Assembly: GCA_027320105.1 (NCBI GenBank)
Contig: DAHVMA010000018.1
Span: forward strand, 1-23,219
DNA length: 23,219 nucleotides
Direction of reading: 5' to 3'
Origin: JAKAQB01 sp027320105
GTDB taxonomy: Bacteria > Actinomycetota > Acidimicrobiia > Acidimicrobiales > Palsa-688
The notes below the pieces were generated by a model, which ran no database searches, had not been told where the DNA came from, and worked only from the letters and a program-made list of their open reading frames with translations. Below, in pieces: positions 13,139-19,798 of the stretch. Position numbers and translations under genes: made by a program. Position 1 is the first letter of the stretch. Each line of letters starts with the position of its first letter.

Positions 13139-15256
13139 TCATGCGCCGGCGGCGTCACCGGGCAGGTCACCGGCCCCCTCGCCCCGCCGGTCACCGGCCC
13201 CCTCGCCGGATTGGTCACCCGGGATGCGGCCCGTTTCCAGCAGGCGGCCGAATGCGTCCTCGTCGAGCACGGGGATGCCCAACTCCGACGCCTTGCCCAG
13301 CTTGGCTGTGCCGGGATCGGAGCCAGCCACGATGGCGGTCGTCCGCTTCGAGACGCTGCCCGGTGCTTTGCCTCCCCGCGCCTTGATGGCATCCTCCGCG
13401 CCCTCCCGTGACCAGCCCTGGAGCGTCCCGGTCACGACGATCGACGCGCCGGCGAGCACCTGCGGCACTCCCGGCTCGCCCGGCCCTTCGAAGTTGAGGC
13501 CCGAGGACCGGAGGCGCTCGACGACGGCCCGGTTGCGCTCGAGGGCGAAGAACCCGTGGACGCTGGCGGCGATGACCGGTCCGACGCCTGCCACGGCAGC
13601 CATCTCCTCCGCCGATGCCCCGAGGATCCGGTCGAGGTGGCCGAACGAGCGGGCCAGCAGCTGGCTTCCCGTCGAGCCGACATGACGGATCGAGAGCCCG
13701 ACGAGGAGGTTCGCGAGAGGGCGCGACTTGGAGGCCGCGATCGCCGCCTTCAGGTTGGCGATCGACACCTCGCCCCAGCCCTCGAAGTCGCGGACCCGAT
13801 CGAGGTCCAAGTCGTAGATGTCGGCGACGTCGTGGAGCAGGCCGGCCTCCACGAACTGGTGCACGGTCCGCTCCCCGAGGTGCTCGATGTCCATGGCGCC
13901 TCGGGATGCGAAATGAGCGATGCGCTGGACGCGCTGACCAGGGCAGTCGACGTTCACGCAGAAGGTGTCGCTCTCCCCCTCCAGCCGGACCAGAGCCTCG
14001 CCACAGACCGGGCAGCCGCTCGGGAAGGCCCAGGCCGCAAGACCAGGCGAGCGCCGTGCGATCACGGGGCCGAGCACCTCGGGGATCACGTCGCCGGCCC
14101 GGCGGACGACGACCGTGTCACCCGGCCGCACGTCCTTGGCGCGCACCTGGTCCTCGTTGTGCAGCGTCGCCATCGACACCCGCGCCCCGCCGACGACGAC
14201 CGGCTCGAGGATCGCGAACGGCGTGGCCTTGCCCGTCCGGCCGATCGACACCATGATGGACCTGAGCAGGGTGGTCCGCTCCTCGGGCGGGAACTTGTAG
14301 GCGATCGCCCACCGTGGCGCCTTGGAGGTGGCACCGAGCTCACGACGCTGGGCCAGGTCATCGACCTTCACCACGGCGCCGTCGATCTCGTAGTCGAGGC
14401 TGTGGCGGCATGCTTCCCAATGCTTGCAGTAGGCGTCCACCTCCTCGAGGCTGCCGGCGAGGAGGATGTCGGGGTTGACGGGCATGCCAGCTGCCCGCAG
14501 CCAGTCGAGGGTCTGGCTGTGGCGCTGGAATGGCGGCCCGCCCACCATGTCTCCGATCTGGTACGCCCAGAACGACAGCTCCCTCGAGGCGGTCACCGCC
14601 GGGTCCTTCTGCCGGAGCGAGCCGGCGGCCGCGTTGCGGGGGTTGATGAACATGCGGGCCCCCGCCTCCGCCTGACGCTCGTTGAGCGCGTTGAACGCCG
14701 GTATCGCCATGTAGATCTCGCCGCGGATCTCGACGACCTCGGGCGGGATCCCTTTGAGCTGGGACGGCAGAGCCGTGATGGCGGCGACATTGGCGGTTAC
14801 GTCCTCGCCGACGACACCGTCCCCCCGGGTCGCGGCCCGGGTGAGGCGACCACCCTCGTACAGCAGGCTCATCGCCAACCCATCGATCTTGAGCTCGCAG
14901 GTGTAGTCGACCTGGCCACTGATGTAGCGGTCCATGCGCTTCCCCCACGCCAGCAGCTCCTCGTAGCTCGTCGTCTTGTCCAGCGACATCATCGGGAGAC
15001 GGTGGCGGACCTCGGCGAACGTCGCCGACACGCCGGCACCGAAGCCGACGCGCTGTGTCGGGGACTCAGGGGTGGCCAGCTCCGGGAATGCCGCCTCGAG
15101 GGCCGTCAGCTCGTCGACGAGAGCGTCGAACTCGGCGTCGCTAATCTCCGGCTCGTCCAGGTAGTACCGCTCGGAGTGGTACTGGATGAGGCCGCTCAGC
15201 TGCTCGGCCCGCGACCTGGCCTCCTCGGGCGGGTCGGGGCCGGAGGACGACGCCAT
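13139..15256 (-). CDS. ligA: NAD-dependent DNA ligase
   Basis: 705 residues from ATG 15256. The enzyme seals nicks during replication and repair using NAD. The Ia domain is at the N-terminus (YYLDEPEISDAEFDAL). The adenylated lysine is Lys123 in CELKIDGLAMS. The adenylation core carries TRGDGVVGEDVTAN and LDYEIDGAVVKVDD. The OB fold precedes a Cys4 zinc site at Cys415, Cys418, Cys433 and Cys438. Helix-hairpin-helix repeats and a BRCT domain (about 600-675, IVVTGTLQGWSREGAEDAIK) complete the fold. A C-terminal tail of about 25 residues is a degenerate GEGAGDxx repeat not expected in the family. It lies 15 nt after mnmA with its own possible promoter. Confidence 0.97.
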   Translation of the reverse strand: MASSSGPDPPEEARSRAEQLSGLIQYHSERYYLDEPEISDAEFDALVDELTALEAAFPELATPESPTQRVGFGAGVSATFAEVRHRLPMMSLDKTTSYEELLAWGKRMDRYISGQVDYTCELKIDGLAMSLLYEGGRLTRAATRGDGVVGEDVTANVAAITALPSQLKGIPPEVVEIRGEIYMAIPAFNALNERQAEAGARMFINPRNAAAGSLRQKDPAVTASRELSFWAYQIGDMVGGPPFQRHSQTLDWLRAAGMPVNPDILLAGSLEEVDAYCKHWEACRHSLDYEIDGAVVKVDDLAQRRELGATSKAPRWAIAYKFPPEERTTLLRSIMVSIGRTGKATPFAILEPVVVGGARVSMATLHNEDQVRAKDVRPGDTVVVRRAGDVIPEVLGPVIARRSPGLAAWAFPSGCPVCGEALVRLEGESDTFCVNVDCPGQRVQRIAHFASRGAMDIEHLGERTVHQFVEAGLLHDVADIYDLDLDRVRDFEGWGEVSIANLKAAIAASKSRPLANLLVGLSIRHVGSTGSQLLARSFGHLDRILGASAEEMAAVAGVGPVIAASVHGFFALERNRAVVERLRSSGLNFEGPGEPGVPQVLAGASIVVTGTLQGWSREGAEDAIKARGGKAPGSVSKRTTAIVAGSDPGTAKLGKASELGIPVLDEDAFGRLLETGRIPGDQSGEGAGDRRGEGAGDLPGDAAGA
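13165..13207 (-). repeat. 24-bp period tandem repeat in the ligA 3' end
   Basis: A 19-bp sequence (GGTCACCGGCCCCCTCGCC on the plus strand) occurs at 13165-13183 and again at 13189-13207. It encodes the GEGAGD units in the ligase tail. Weaker flanking copies can be seen in the protein. Confidence 0.75.
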
Positions 15257-15264
15257 GGCGCTCG

Positions 15265-15270
15265 ACGCTA
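15265..15270 (-). promoter_or_regulatory. -10 box TAGCGT for ligA
   Basis: TAGCGT ends 8 nt before ATG 15256, with TTGGCT 16 nt upstream (15292-15287) as a possible -35 box inside the end of mnmA. It could give a leaderless ligA transcript independent of mnmA. Confidence 0.45.
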
Positions 15271-15271
15271 C

Positions 15272-16363
15272 TCAAGCAGCTGTGACAGCCAACCCGGTGG
15301 CCGTCCCGCCGCCGAGGACCTCGTCACGCCGGTAGAGCACCACGCTCTGGCCGGCGGCGACGCGCCGAGCTGGCCTGTCCCAGACCACGCGGCCCCGCCG
15401 GGCGGTAGGTCCGGTGGGCTCCCAGCGGCCGGGCAGGGGGGCGCCGTGCGCGCTGCATTGCACGCCCACGCGCTCCCCCGCCGCCGGCGGCGACACCACC
15501 CACCCGGCGTCGTCGACGTGGACGCCGGCAGCAAGCAGCTCGTCAGGACCACCCAGGGTGACGACGGCCCCGGCCACGTCCACGTCCACCGCATACCGGC
15601 GCTGTCCCGGGGGCAACAGGCCGCCCGGGTTGCCGAGCCCGCGCCGCTGGCCGACGGTGACGAGCTCCACGGCATCCACCCGCCCGAGCGTCGACCCGGT
15701 CCGGTCGACCACGGTGCCGGGATGCAGGGCGATCCGGGTGCCGAGGAACCCCGCCCGCCCGCCCGGGCCACCCAAGAAGCAGACGTCCTGGCTGTCGGGC
15801 TTCGCGGCGGTGCGCAGCCCGGCAGCGGCCGCCTGGGCCCGGACCTCGTGCTTGGTCAGCTCGCCGACCGGGAGCAGGAGCCGGGACAGCTCGGCCTGCC
15901 CCAGCATGTGCAACACGTAGGACTGGTCCTTGGCCTGATCCGCTCCCCGGGTGAGGCGCCAATGGTCACCTGGCCCCACCGGCGCCACGACGCGGGCGTG
16001 GTGGCCGGTCGCGACCGCGTCGAAGCCGAGCCGCTCCGCCCTCTGCACGAAGCGGTCGAACTTGAGGTGGCGGTTGCAGGCGACGCACGGGTTGGGGGTG
16101 CGCCCGGCCGCGTGCTCGGCGACGTATGGCTCGACGACCGCCGCCTCGAAGGCGGAGGAGAAGTTGAACACGTGGTGCACCAGGCCGAGGCGGTCCGCGA
16201 CGGCCCGGGCGTCCTCCACGTCGGCGATGCTGCAGCAGCCCGACGTCGACGGCCCCGCCCAGAGCTTCATGGTGGCACCGACGACGTCGTGGCCCGCCTG
16301 GGCCAGGAGCAGGGCGGCGACGGACGAGTCGACCCCGCCCGACATCGCGACGAGGACCCGCAT
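15272..16363 (-). CDS. mnmA: tRNA 2-thiouridylase
   Basis: 363 residues from ATG 16363 (GTG 16366 is also possible). MnmA adenylates and thiolates U34 of tRNA-Lys/Glu/Gln. The PP-loop is at the N-terminus (VAMSGGVDSS, residues 5-14). NPCVACNRHLKFD contains Cys96, in the place of the catalytic Cys of the family, and SQDVCFLG holds Cys195, the persulfide partner. ATGHHARV and DQAKDQSYVLHML are also conserved. Its start overlaps the stop of the cysteine desulfurase (GTGATG). That coupling pairs the sulfur donor with the acceptor enzyme. Cys93 gives a CxxC pair here. Confidence 0.96.
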   Translation of the reverse strand: MRVLVAMSGGVDSSVAALLLAQAGHDVVGATMKLWAGPSTSGCCSIADVEDARAVADRLGLVHHVFNFSSAFEAAVVEPYVAEHAAGRTPNPCVACNRHLKFDRFVQRAERLGFDAVATGHHARVVAPVGPGDHWRLTRGADQAKDQSYVLHMLGQAELSRLLLPVGELTKHEVRAQAAAAGLRTAAKPDSQDVCFLGGPGGRAGFLGTRIALHPGTVVDRTGSTLGRVDAVELVTVGQRRGLGNPGGLLPPGQRRYAVDVDVAGAVVTLGGPDELLAAGVHVDDAGWVVSPPAAGERVGVQCSAHGAPLPGRWEPTGPTARRGRVVWDRPARRVAAGQSVVLYRRDEVLGGGTATGLAVTAA

Positions 16364-17511
16364 CACGAGGCTCGCAGCTTGGCGACGGCGGCGGGAAGGG
16401 CGTCGAGGACGACCTCGACGTCCTCGTCGGTCGTCGTCGGCCCGAGCGTCAGGCGAAGGCTTCCGAGGGCATCCTCCTCCGGGACCCCCATCGCGATGAG
16501 CACGTGGCTGGCGTGGAGCGCGCCCGATGCGCAGGCCGACCCTGCGGACGCGCACACGCCGGCGTCGTCGAGCAGGACCAGCAGCGCTTCGCTCTCCACC
16601 CCGCTGATGCAGAAGTGGGCGAAGCCGGCGGCCGTTGCCGTACCGGCCGGGACGGTGGTGAAGGCGCCGTCGACCGCGTCGAGGATGCCGGCGACGAGAC
16701 GATCCCGGCGGGATCGCACCCCGGCGACCTCCGCATGCCGGCGGGCGTCCTGGGCGAGCGCTGCGGCTGCCATGCCCGCCAGCCCGGCGACGTTGTGGGT
16801 GCCTCCGCGGCGCTCGCGCTCCTGCCCGCCGCCCTCGACCACCGCAGCAAGCGGGGTGGCGCCCCGTACGAGCAGGGCTCCTACACCCTGCGGACCGCCG
16901 AACTTGTGGGCGCTCACGCTCACGAGGTCGGCCGCCGCGGCCGCCTGCACCACGTCGAGCCAGGGCATCGCCTGCACCGCGTCGGTGTGGAGCACAGCGG
17001 AGGGCGCCAAGCGGCGGGTGACGCTCGCGACCTCTTCGAGCGGCTGGATGGTGCCGACCTCGTTGTTCACCAGCATCACTGACACCACGCTCACGGTCGG
17101 ATCGAGGGCGGAGGCGAACGCGTCGAGGTCGACCACCCCGTCACGCCCCACCGGTACCTTCCGGACGGCGACGCCTGCCGACTCGGCAGCGCGCAGCACG
17201 GCCGGATGCTCGATCGCCGTGGTGACGACGGGCCCGGGGTCGCGGCCCTCCGTCCGGTGGTGGCGCAGGACGCCGTGCACGGCGAGGAAGTCGGCCTCCG
17301 TCCCGCCGCCGGTGAAGACAACCTCTCCCGGTCGGCCGCCCAGGGCAGCGGCGACGGCCTCGCGCGCGCCCTCCACCGCACGGCGGGCCTCCCGGGCGAC
17401 CTGATGGCTTCCCGACGGGTTGCCGAAGAGCCCGGTCAACCACGGCAGCATGGCCTGCGTGGCCTGCTCGCGCAGGGGCGCCGAGGCGGCGTGGTCGAGA
17501 TACGCCCGCAC
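16363..17511 (-). CDS. Cysteine desulfurase (NifS/IscS family)
   Basis: 382 residues from GTG 17511. A fold-type I PLP enzyme that moves sulfur from cysteine to an active-site Cys. It starts RAYLDHAASAPL. His102 is in AIEHPAV, and HTDAVQAMPW binds PLP. Lys203 in VSVSAHKFGGPQGVG forms the Schiff base. Cys327 in ASAGSACASG accepts sulfur. Coupling to mnmA by a 4-nt overlap suggests a dedicated donor for tRNA thiolation, although it may also serve Fe-S assembly. The long open frame upstream of GTG 17511 runs antisense to galT and is rejected as a start. A TACCCT box 6 nt before the GTG supports this start. Confidence 0.94.
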   Translation of the reverse strand: MRAYLDHAASAPLREQATQAMLPWLTGLFGNPSGSHQVAREARRAVEGAREAVAAALGGRPGEVVFTGGGTEADFLAVHGVLRHHRTEGRDPGPVVTTAIEHPAVLRAAESAGVAVRKVPVGRDGVVDLDAFASALDPTVSVVSVMLVNNEVGTIQPLEEVASVTRRLAPSAVLHTDAVQAMPWLDVVQAAAAADLVSVSAHKFGGPQGVGALLVRGATPLAAVVEGGGQERERRGGTHNVAGLAGMAAAALAQDARRHAEVAGVRSRRDRLVAGILDAVDGAFTTVPAGTATAAGFAHFCISGVESEALLVLLDDAGVCASAGSACASGALHASHVLIAMGVPEEDALGSLRLTLGPTTTDEDVEVVLDALPAAVAKLRAS

Positions 17512-17517
17512 CCCACG

Positions 17518-17523
17518 AGGGTA
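17518..17523 (-). promoter_or_regulatory. -10 box TACCCT for the cysteine desulfurase operon
   Basis: TACCCT ends 6 nt before GTG 17511, leaderless geometry. It shares the 178-nt divergent intergenic region with the galT promoter. Confidence 0.45.
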
Positions 17524-17618
17524 CCGGAGCGGGCCCGAGGGCGATCTGTGCTGGAGCCGGCGGGGCGCCGGGTGGTACCGGTCACTGTCCGTGCGCACCA
17601 TTGCTACCGGTGGAGCGC

Positions 17619-17624
17619 TACCGT
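17619..17624 (+). promoter_or_regulatory. -10 box TACCGT upstream of galT
   Basis: TACCGT ends 6 nt before GTG 17631, the first codon of a 20-codon ORF leading into galT. A second GCTACCG copy lies 14 bp upstream (17603-17609). Confidence 0.4.
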
Positions 17625-17630
17625 TCGCGT

Positions 17631-17693
17631 GTGCCCCTGCAGCCCACCGAGCTACCCGCCCCGGCTCCTCCGGGCCCTTCGGCCCGCCGATGA
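17631..17693 (+). CDS. Possible 20-residue leader peptide overlapping galT
   Basis: GTG 17631 opens 20 codons ending in a TGA (17691-17693) that overlaps the galT ATG as ATGA. The peptide has seven prolines and ends in Arg-Arg; it matches nothing I know. The GTG sits where a leaderless transcript from the TACCGT box would start, and galT itself has no Shine-Dalgarno sequence. Reinitiation from this ORF could therefore deliver ribosomes to galT. With such a short ORF, chance cannot be excluded. Confidence 0.35.
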   Translation: MPLQPTELPAPAPPGPSARR

Positions 17694-18679
17694 GCCAGCT
17701 GCGACTGGACCCGCTCACCGGCCGCTGGGTCGTCATCGCCCACGAGCGCCTCACCCGTCCCTCGGCGTTCCAGACCCGCCGGTTGCCCGTGGAGGACGAC
17801 CCCGATCGGCCCTGCCCGTTCTGTCCGGGCAGCGAGGACCTCGACCCGGCGGCGCTCGAGTCGGTCGGCCCTGACGGGGAGTGGCGGGTACGGATCGTGC
17901 CCAACCGCTACCCCGCGTTCCGCGGGTCGGACCCGATGGTCGTGACCCATCTCGGTCCGGTGTTCACCGAGGCGCCGGCCAGCGGCATCCACGAGGTGTT
18001 CGTGCTGACGCCTGAGCACGAGGCGACGTGGGCCGACCTCTCGGACCACCAGGCGAGCCTGGTGATGCACGCCCTCAGGGACCGGATGGCGGAGCACTCC
18101 AACGTGCCGGGCCTGCGCTACAGCCAGGCTGTCGTCAACCGGGGCCGGGAGGCCGGTGCCTCCATCGAGCACCCGCACGGGCAGCTGCTGTCGATGCCGT
18201 TCGTGCCCGGCGAGACGGCCAACGAGATGGCAGGCTTCGCCCGCTTCCAAGGCAACTGCCTGCTGTGCGCCGTGGCCGAGGCGGAGGAGGACGTCCGGCA
18301 CCGCCTCGTGTACGCCGACGAGTCCGTCGTGGTGGTCAGCCCCTTCTGGAGCGGCAGCGCCTACGAGATGCTCGTCATCCCCCGCCACCACACCCCGCAC
18401 CTGTACCGGGCCACCGGGGACGACCTCGCCGCCGCCGGACGGTCGGTGCGGCTCGCGCTCGGTGCGCTTCGCTCCCGGCTGGGCGACGTGGCGTACAACC
18501 TGATGTTCCATTCGGCGCCATACCGGGTGACCGGCGACCACCACTGGCACATCCACGTCGTGCCCCAGGTCACCACGCGGGGCGGCTTCGAGCTCGGCTC
18601 CGGCGTCCTCATCAACGTGGTGCCCCCGGAGCTGGCGGCCGACGAGTTGCGCGCCGAGATCGTCGCCGCCCCCGCCTGA
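17690..18679 (+). CDS. galT: Galactose-1-phosphate uridylyltransferase-like protein
   Basis: 329 residues from ATG 17690. GalT swaps UMP between UDP-glucose and galactose-1-phosphate through a His intermediate. The active-site segment is GREAGASIEHPHGQLLSMPF with His161-Pro-His163 and Gln165. CPFCPG (Cys42, Cys45) suggests a zinc site, and a second Cys pair (Cys190, Cys193) lies in NCLLC. DHHWHIHVVPQ (283-293) is the second-half HIT-like element. Related HIT-superfamily enzymes use other hexose-1-phosphates, so the substrate is not certain. No Leloir partners (galK, galE) adjoin. It could supply UDP-sugars to the surface-glycan genes, but nothing links them directly. Confidence 0.85.
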   Translation: MSQLRLDPLTGRWVVIAHERLTRPSAFQTRRLPVEDDPDRPCPFCPGSEDLDPAALESVGPDGEWRVRIVPNRYPAFRGSDPMVVTHLGPVFTEAPASGIHEVFVLTPEHEATWADLSDHQASLVMHALRDRMAEHSNVPGLRYSQAVVNRGREAGASIEHPHGQLLSMPFVPGETANEMAGFARFQGNCLLCAVAEAEEDVRHRLVYADESVVVVSPFWSGSAYEMLVIPRHHTPHLYRATGDDLAAAGRSVRLALGALRSRLGDVAYNLMFHSAPYRVTGDHHWHIHVVPQVTTRGGFELGSGVLINVVPPELAADELRAEIVAAPA

Positions 18680-18700
18680 CGACGACGGGCGTGGGCTGGA

Positions 18701-18739
18701 CCCCATCGGCCCTTGGCCGGCCAGGCCGCCTCGATGGGG
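18701..18739 (+). terminator. Hairpin downstream of galT
   Basis: CCCCATCG (18701-18708) pairs perfectly with CGATGGGG (18732-18739), and the loop contains the palindrome TGGCCGGCCA. It begins 21 nt after the galT stop, as expected for a terminator, but no U-tract follows. Confidence 0.45.
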
Positions 18740-18749
18740 TCGATGGAAC

Positions 18750-18792
18750 CTGTGAGTGGATACGACACAGGGTGTGCACTTTTCACTCACAG
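18750..18792. repeat. 9-bp inverted repeat with nested stem
   Basis: CTGTGAGTG (18750-18758) and CACTCACAG (18784-18792) are perfect complements, 25 nt apart. ACAC-AGG-GTGT sits inside the loop. It could be an RNA hairpin or a protein-binding site; the function is unknown. Confidence 0.6.
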
Positions 18793-18982
18793 TTCGTTGC
18801 GATTGCGCCTCACGGGGGTGGTGGCATGGAAAGTCCCGACCCTCCGGCGGGTCACGGTCGCTGGTGGGGCCGCAGGCGCCGACGTGGGGGCAGCCCGCAA
18901 GGGTGGGGGCGGGCAAAGGGGAGGAACCCCCGCTGCGCCCCCGCTCTGGCCGCCGGCGCCGGCGCAACGCGAGCACCGGGCG

Positions 18983-18988
18983 TAGCGT
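18983..18988 (+). promoter_or_regulatory. -10 box TAGCGT for gntR
   Basis: TAGCGT ends 9 nt before ATG 18998, predicting a leader of only a few nucleotides. It is identical to the boxes upstream of ligA and the kinase gene. Confidence 0.45.
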
Positions 18989-18997
18989 TCGACGCTC

Positions 18998-19729
18998 ATG
19001 AGCACCGAGGGCCTCGTGGTGGCCGAGGCGGTGTTCCGCCCGGTGCGGCGGGGCAACGCCTTCGAGGAGACCGTAGAGCGGCTGTTGCAGGCCATCACCC
19101 TCGGGGTGGTCACCGAGGGGCGGCTGCCCCCTGAGCGGGAGCTCGCCGCCCGCCTGCAGGTGAGCCGGGTCACCGTGCGGGAGGCGATCCGGGCCCTCCA
19201 GCAGGCTGGTTGGGTTTCCTCCAGGCCGGGGCGGGGAGGCGGAACGTTCCTCACCACACCGCCGGCGACGGCATGGCCCCCCGGTGCCGGCAACCGTCCG
19301 GCTCGCCCGCCGGTCGCCGACACCCTCGCCTTCCGGGCGGTGCTCGAGCCGGGGGCGGCAGAGCTGGCAGCATCCTCCCCGCCCGGGGCCGCCACCGCTG
19401 CCCGCATCCGGGTGCTGCTCGAGGACTGCGAGCGTGCCGGCCCGGGCTCCTACCGACGGGCAGACTCACGCCTGCACCTGGCGATCGCCGAAGTGGCAGG
19501 AAGCCCGTCGCTGCTGGCCGCCGTGGCGGACGTGCGCAGCCGGATCAACGAGCTGCTCGACGCCATCCCCCTGCTCGGCGCCAACCTGGCACACGCCAAC
19601 CGCCAGCACCGGGCGGTGGTCGCCGCCGTCCTCGCCGGTGACCCGTCCCGCGCCCGGGCCACCATGGCCGACCACCTCGAGGGGACGGCGGCGCTGCTCC
19701 GGGGGTTCCTCGGCGAGGCCGGACCTTGA
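18998..19729 (+). CDS. GntR-family regulator, FadR subfamily
   Basis: 243 residues. The winged helix-turn-helix is RLPPERELAARLQVSRVTVR plus EAIRALQQAGWV (about 42-73), ending in the wing GRGGGTF. A Pro-rich linker (about 88-105) leads to an all-helical FCD effector domain (about 107-238). That domain carries SRLHLAIAEVAGSP, HRAVVAAVLAGDP and ARATMADHLEG, whose His residues fit the metal-binding positions of the family. Such proteins are usually repressors released by a pathway metabolite. It lies 69 nt upstream of the glutamine-synthetase-like operon, and its own stop codon falls inside that operon's -35 box. It is the obvious local regulator of the catabolic genes. Confidence 0.9.
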   Translation: MSTEGLVVAEAVFRPVRRGNAFEETVERLLQAITLGVVTEGRLPPERELAARLQVSRVTVREAIRALQQAGWVSSRPGRGGGTFLTTPPATAWPPGAGNRPARPPVADTLAFRAVLEPGAAELAASSPPGAATAARIRVLLEDCERAGPGSYRRADSRLHLAIAEVAGSPSLLAAVADVRSRINELLDAIPLLGANLAHANRQHRAVVAAVLAGDPSRARATMADHLEGTAALLRGFLGEAGP

Positions 19730-19754
19730 CATCGCCGGCCCGGGGCTCCAAGAT
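19726..19754 (+). promoter_or_regulatory. Promoter TTGACA-N17-CAAGAT of the gamma-glutamylation operon
   Basis: A consensus -35 (19726-19731) is followed after 17 nt by CAAGAT (19749-19754). The TGA stop of gntR lies within TTGACA. It is the clearest sigma70-type promoter in the window. Confidence 0.55.
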
Positions 19755-19774
19755 GCTGCCAAAGGTCTGGTAGC
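19755..19774 (+). promoter_or_regulatory. Putative GntR operator
   Basis: GCTGCCA-AAGGTC-TGGTAGC is an inverted repeat with six of seven bases paired per arm. It starts immediately after the -10 box, so it spans the predicted transcription start. A repressor bound here would block initiation; the adjacent GntR protein is the likely ligand. Confidence 0.45.
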
Positions 19775-19784
19775 GATCCAATAC

Positions 19785-19791
19785 GGGGAGG
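19785..19791 (+). promoter_or_regulatory. Ribosome-binding site GGGGAGG
   Basis: A strong purine-rich Shine-Dalgarno sequence lies 7 nt before GTG 19799. It fixes the start and shows that this mRNA is leadered, unlike most operons here. Confidence 0.7.
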
Positions 19792-19798
19792 TGGACAC

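Larger units (their letters stand above)
18680..18997. other. Structured intergenic region between galT and gntR
   Basis: This 318-nt gap has no convincing gene. It holds two inverted repeats (18701-18739 and 18750-18792), a locally AT-richer pocket at about 18745-18810, a G-run cluster at 18901-18921 followed by C-runs, and the gntR -10 box. I could not match it to a riboswitch or small-RNA family I know. Open frames such as the one from ATG 18713 are low-complexity and lack ribosome-binding sites. Confidence 0.6.

Noticed and set aside
13556..17404. 1282-codon open frame on the plus strand
   Set aside because: It lies antisense to ligA, mnmA and the cysteine desulfurase, all with intact catalytic motifs. 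Its translation is Arg/Gly/His-rich low complexity, as expected for a GC-rich antisense frame.
18830..18960. Riboswitch or structured RNA (GGGGAGGAACCCC segment)
   Set aside because: It recalls pieces of c-di-AMP and RNase P-type RNAs, but their other conserved blocks are missing. I keep only the local hairpin and G-tract observation.
18713..18985. 90-codon open frame upstream of gntR
   Set aside because: Gly/Ala/Arg low complexity, no ribosome-binding site, and it covers the hairpin-rich region; other frames there are equally open.
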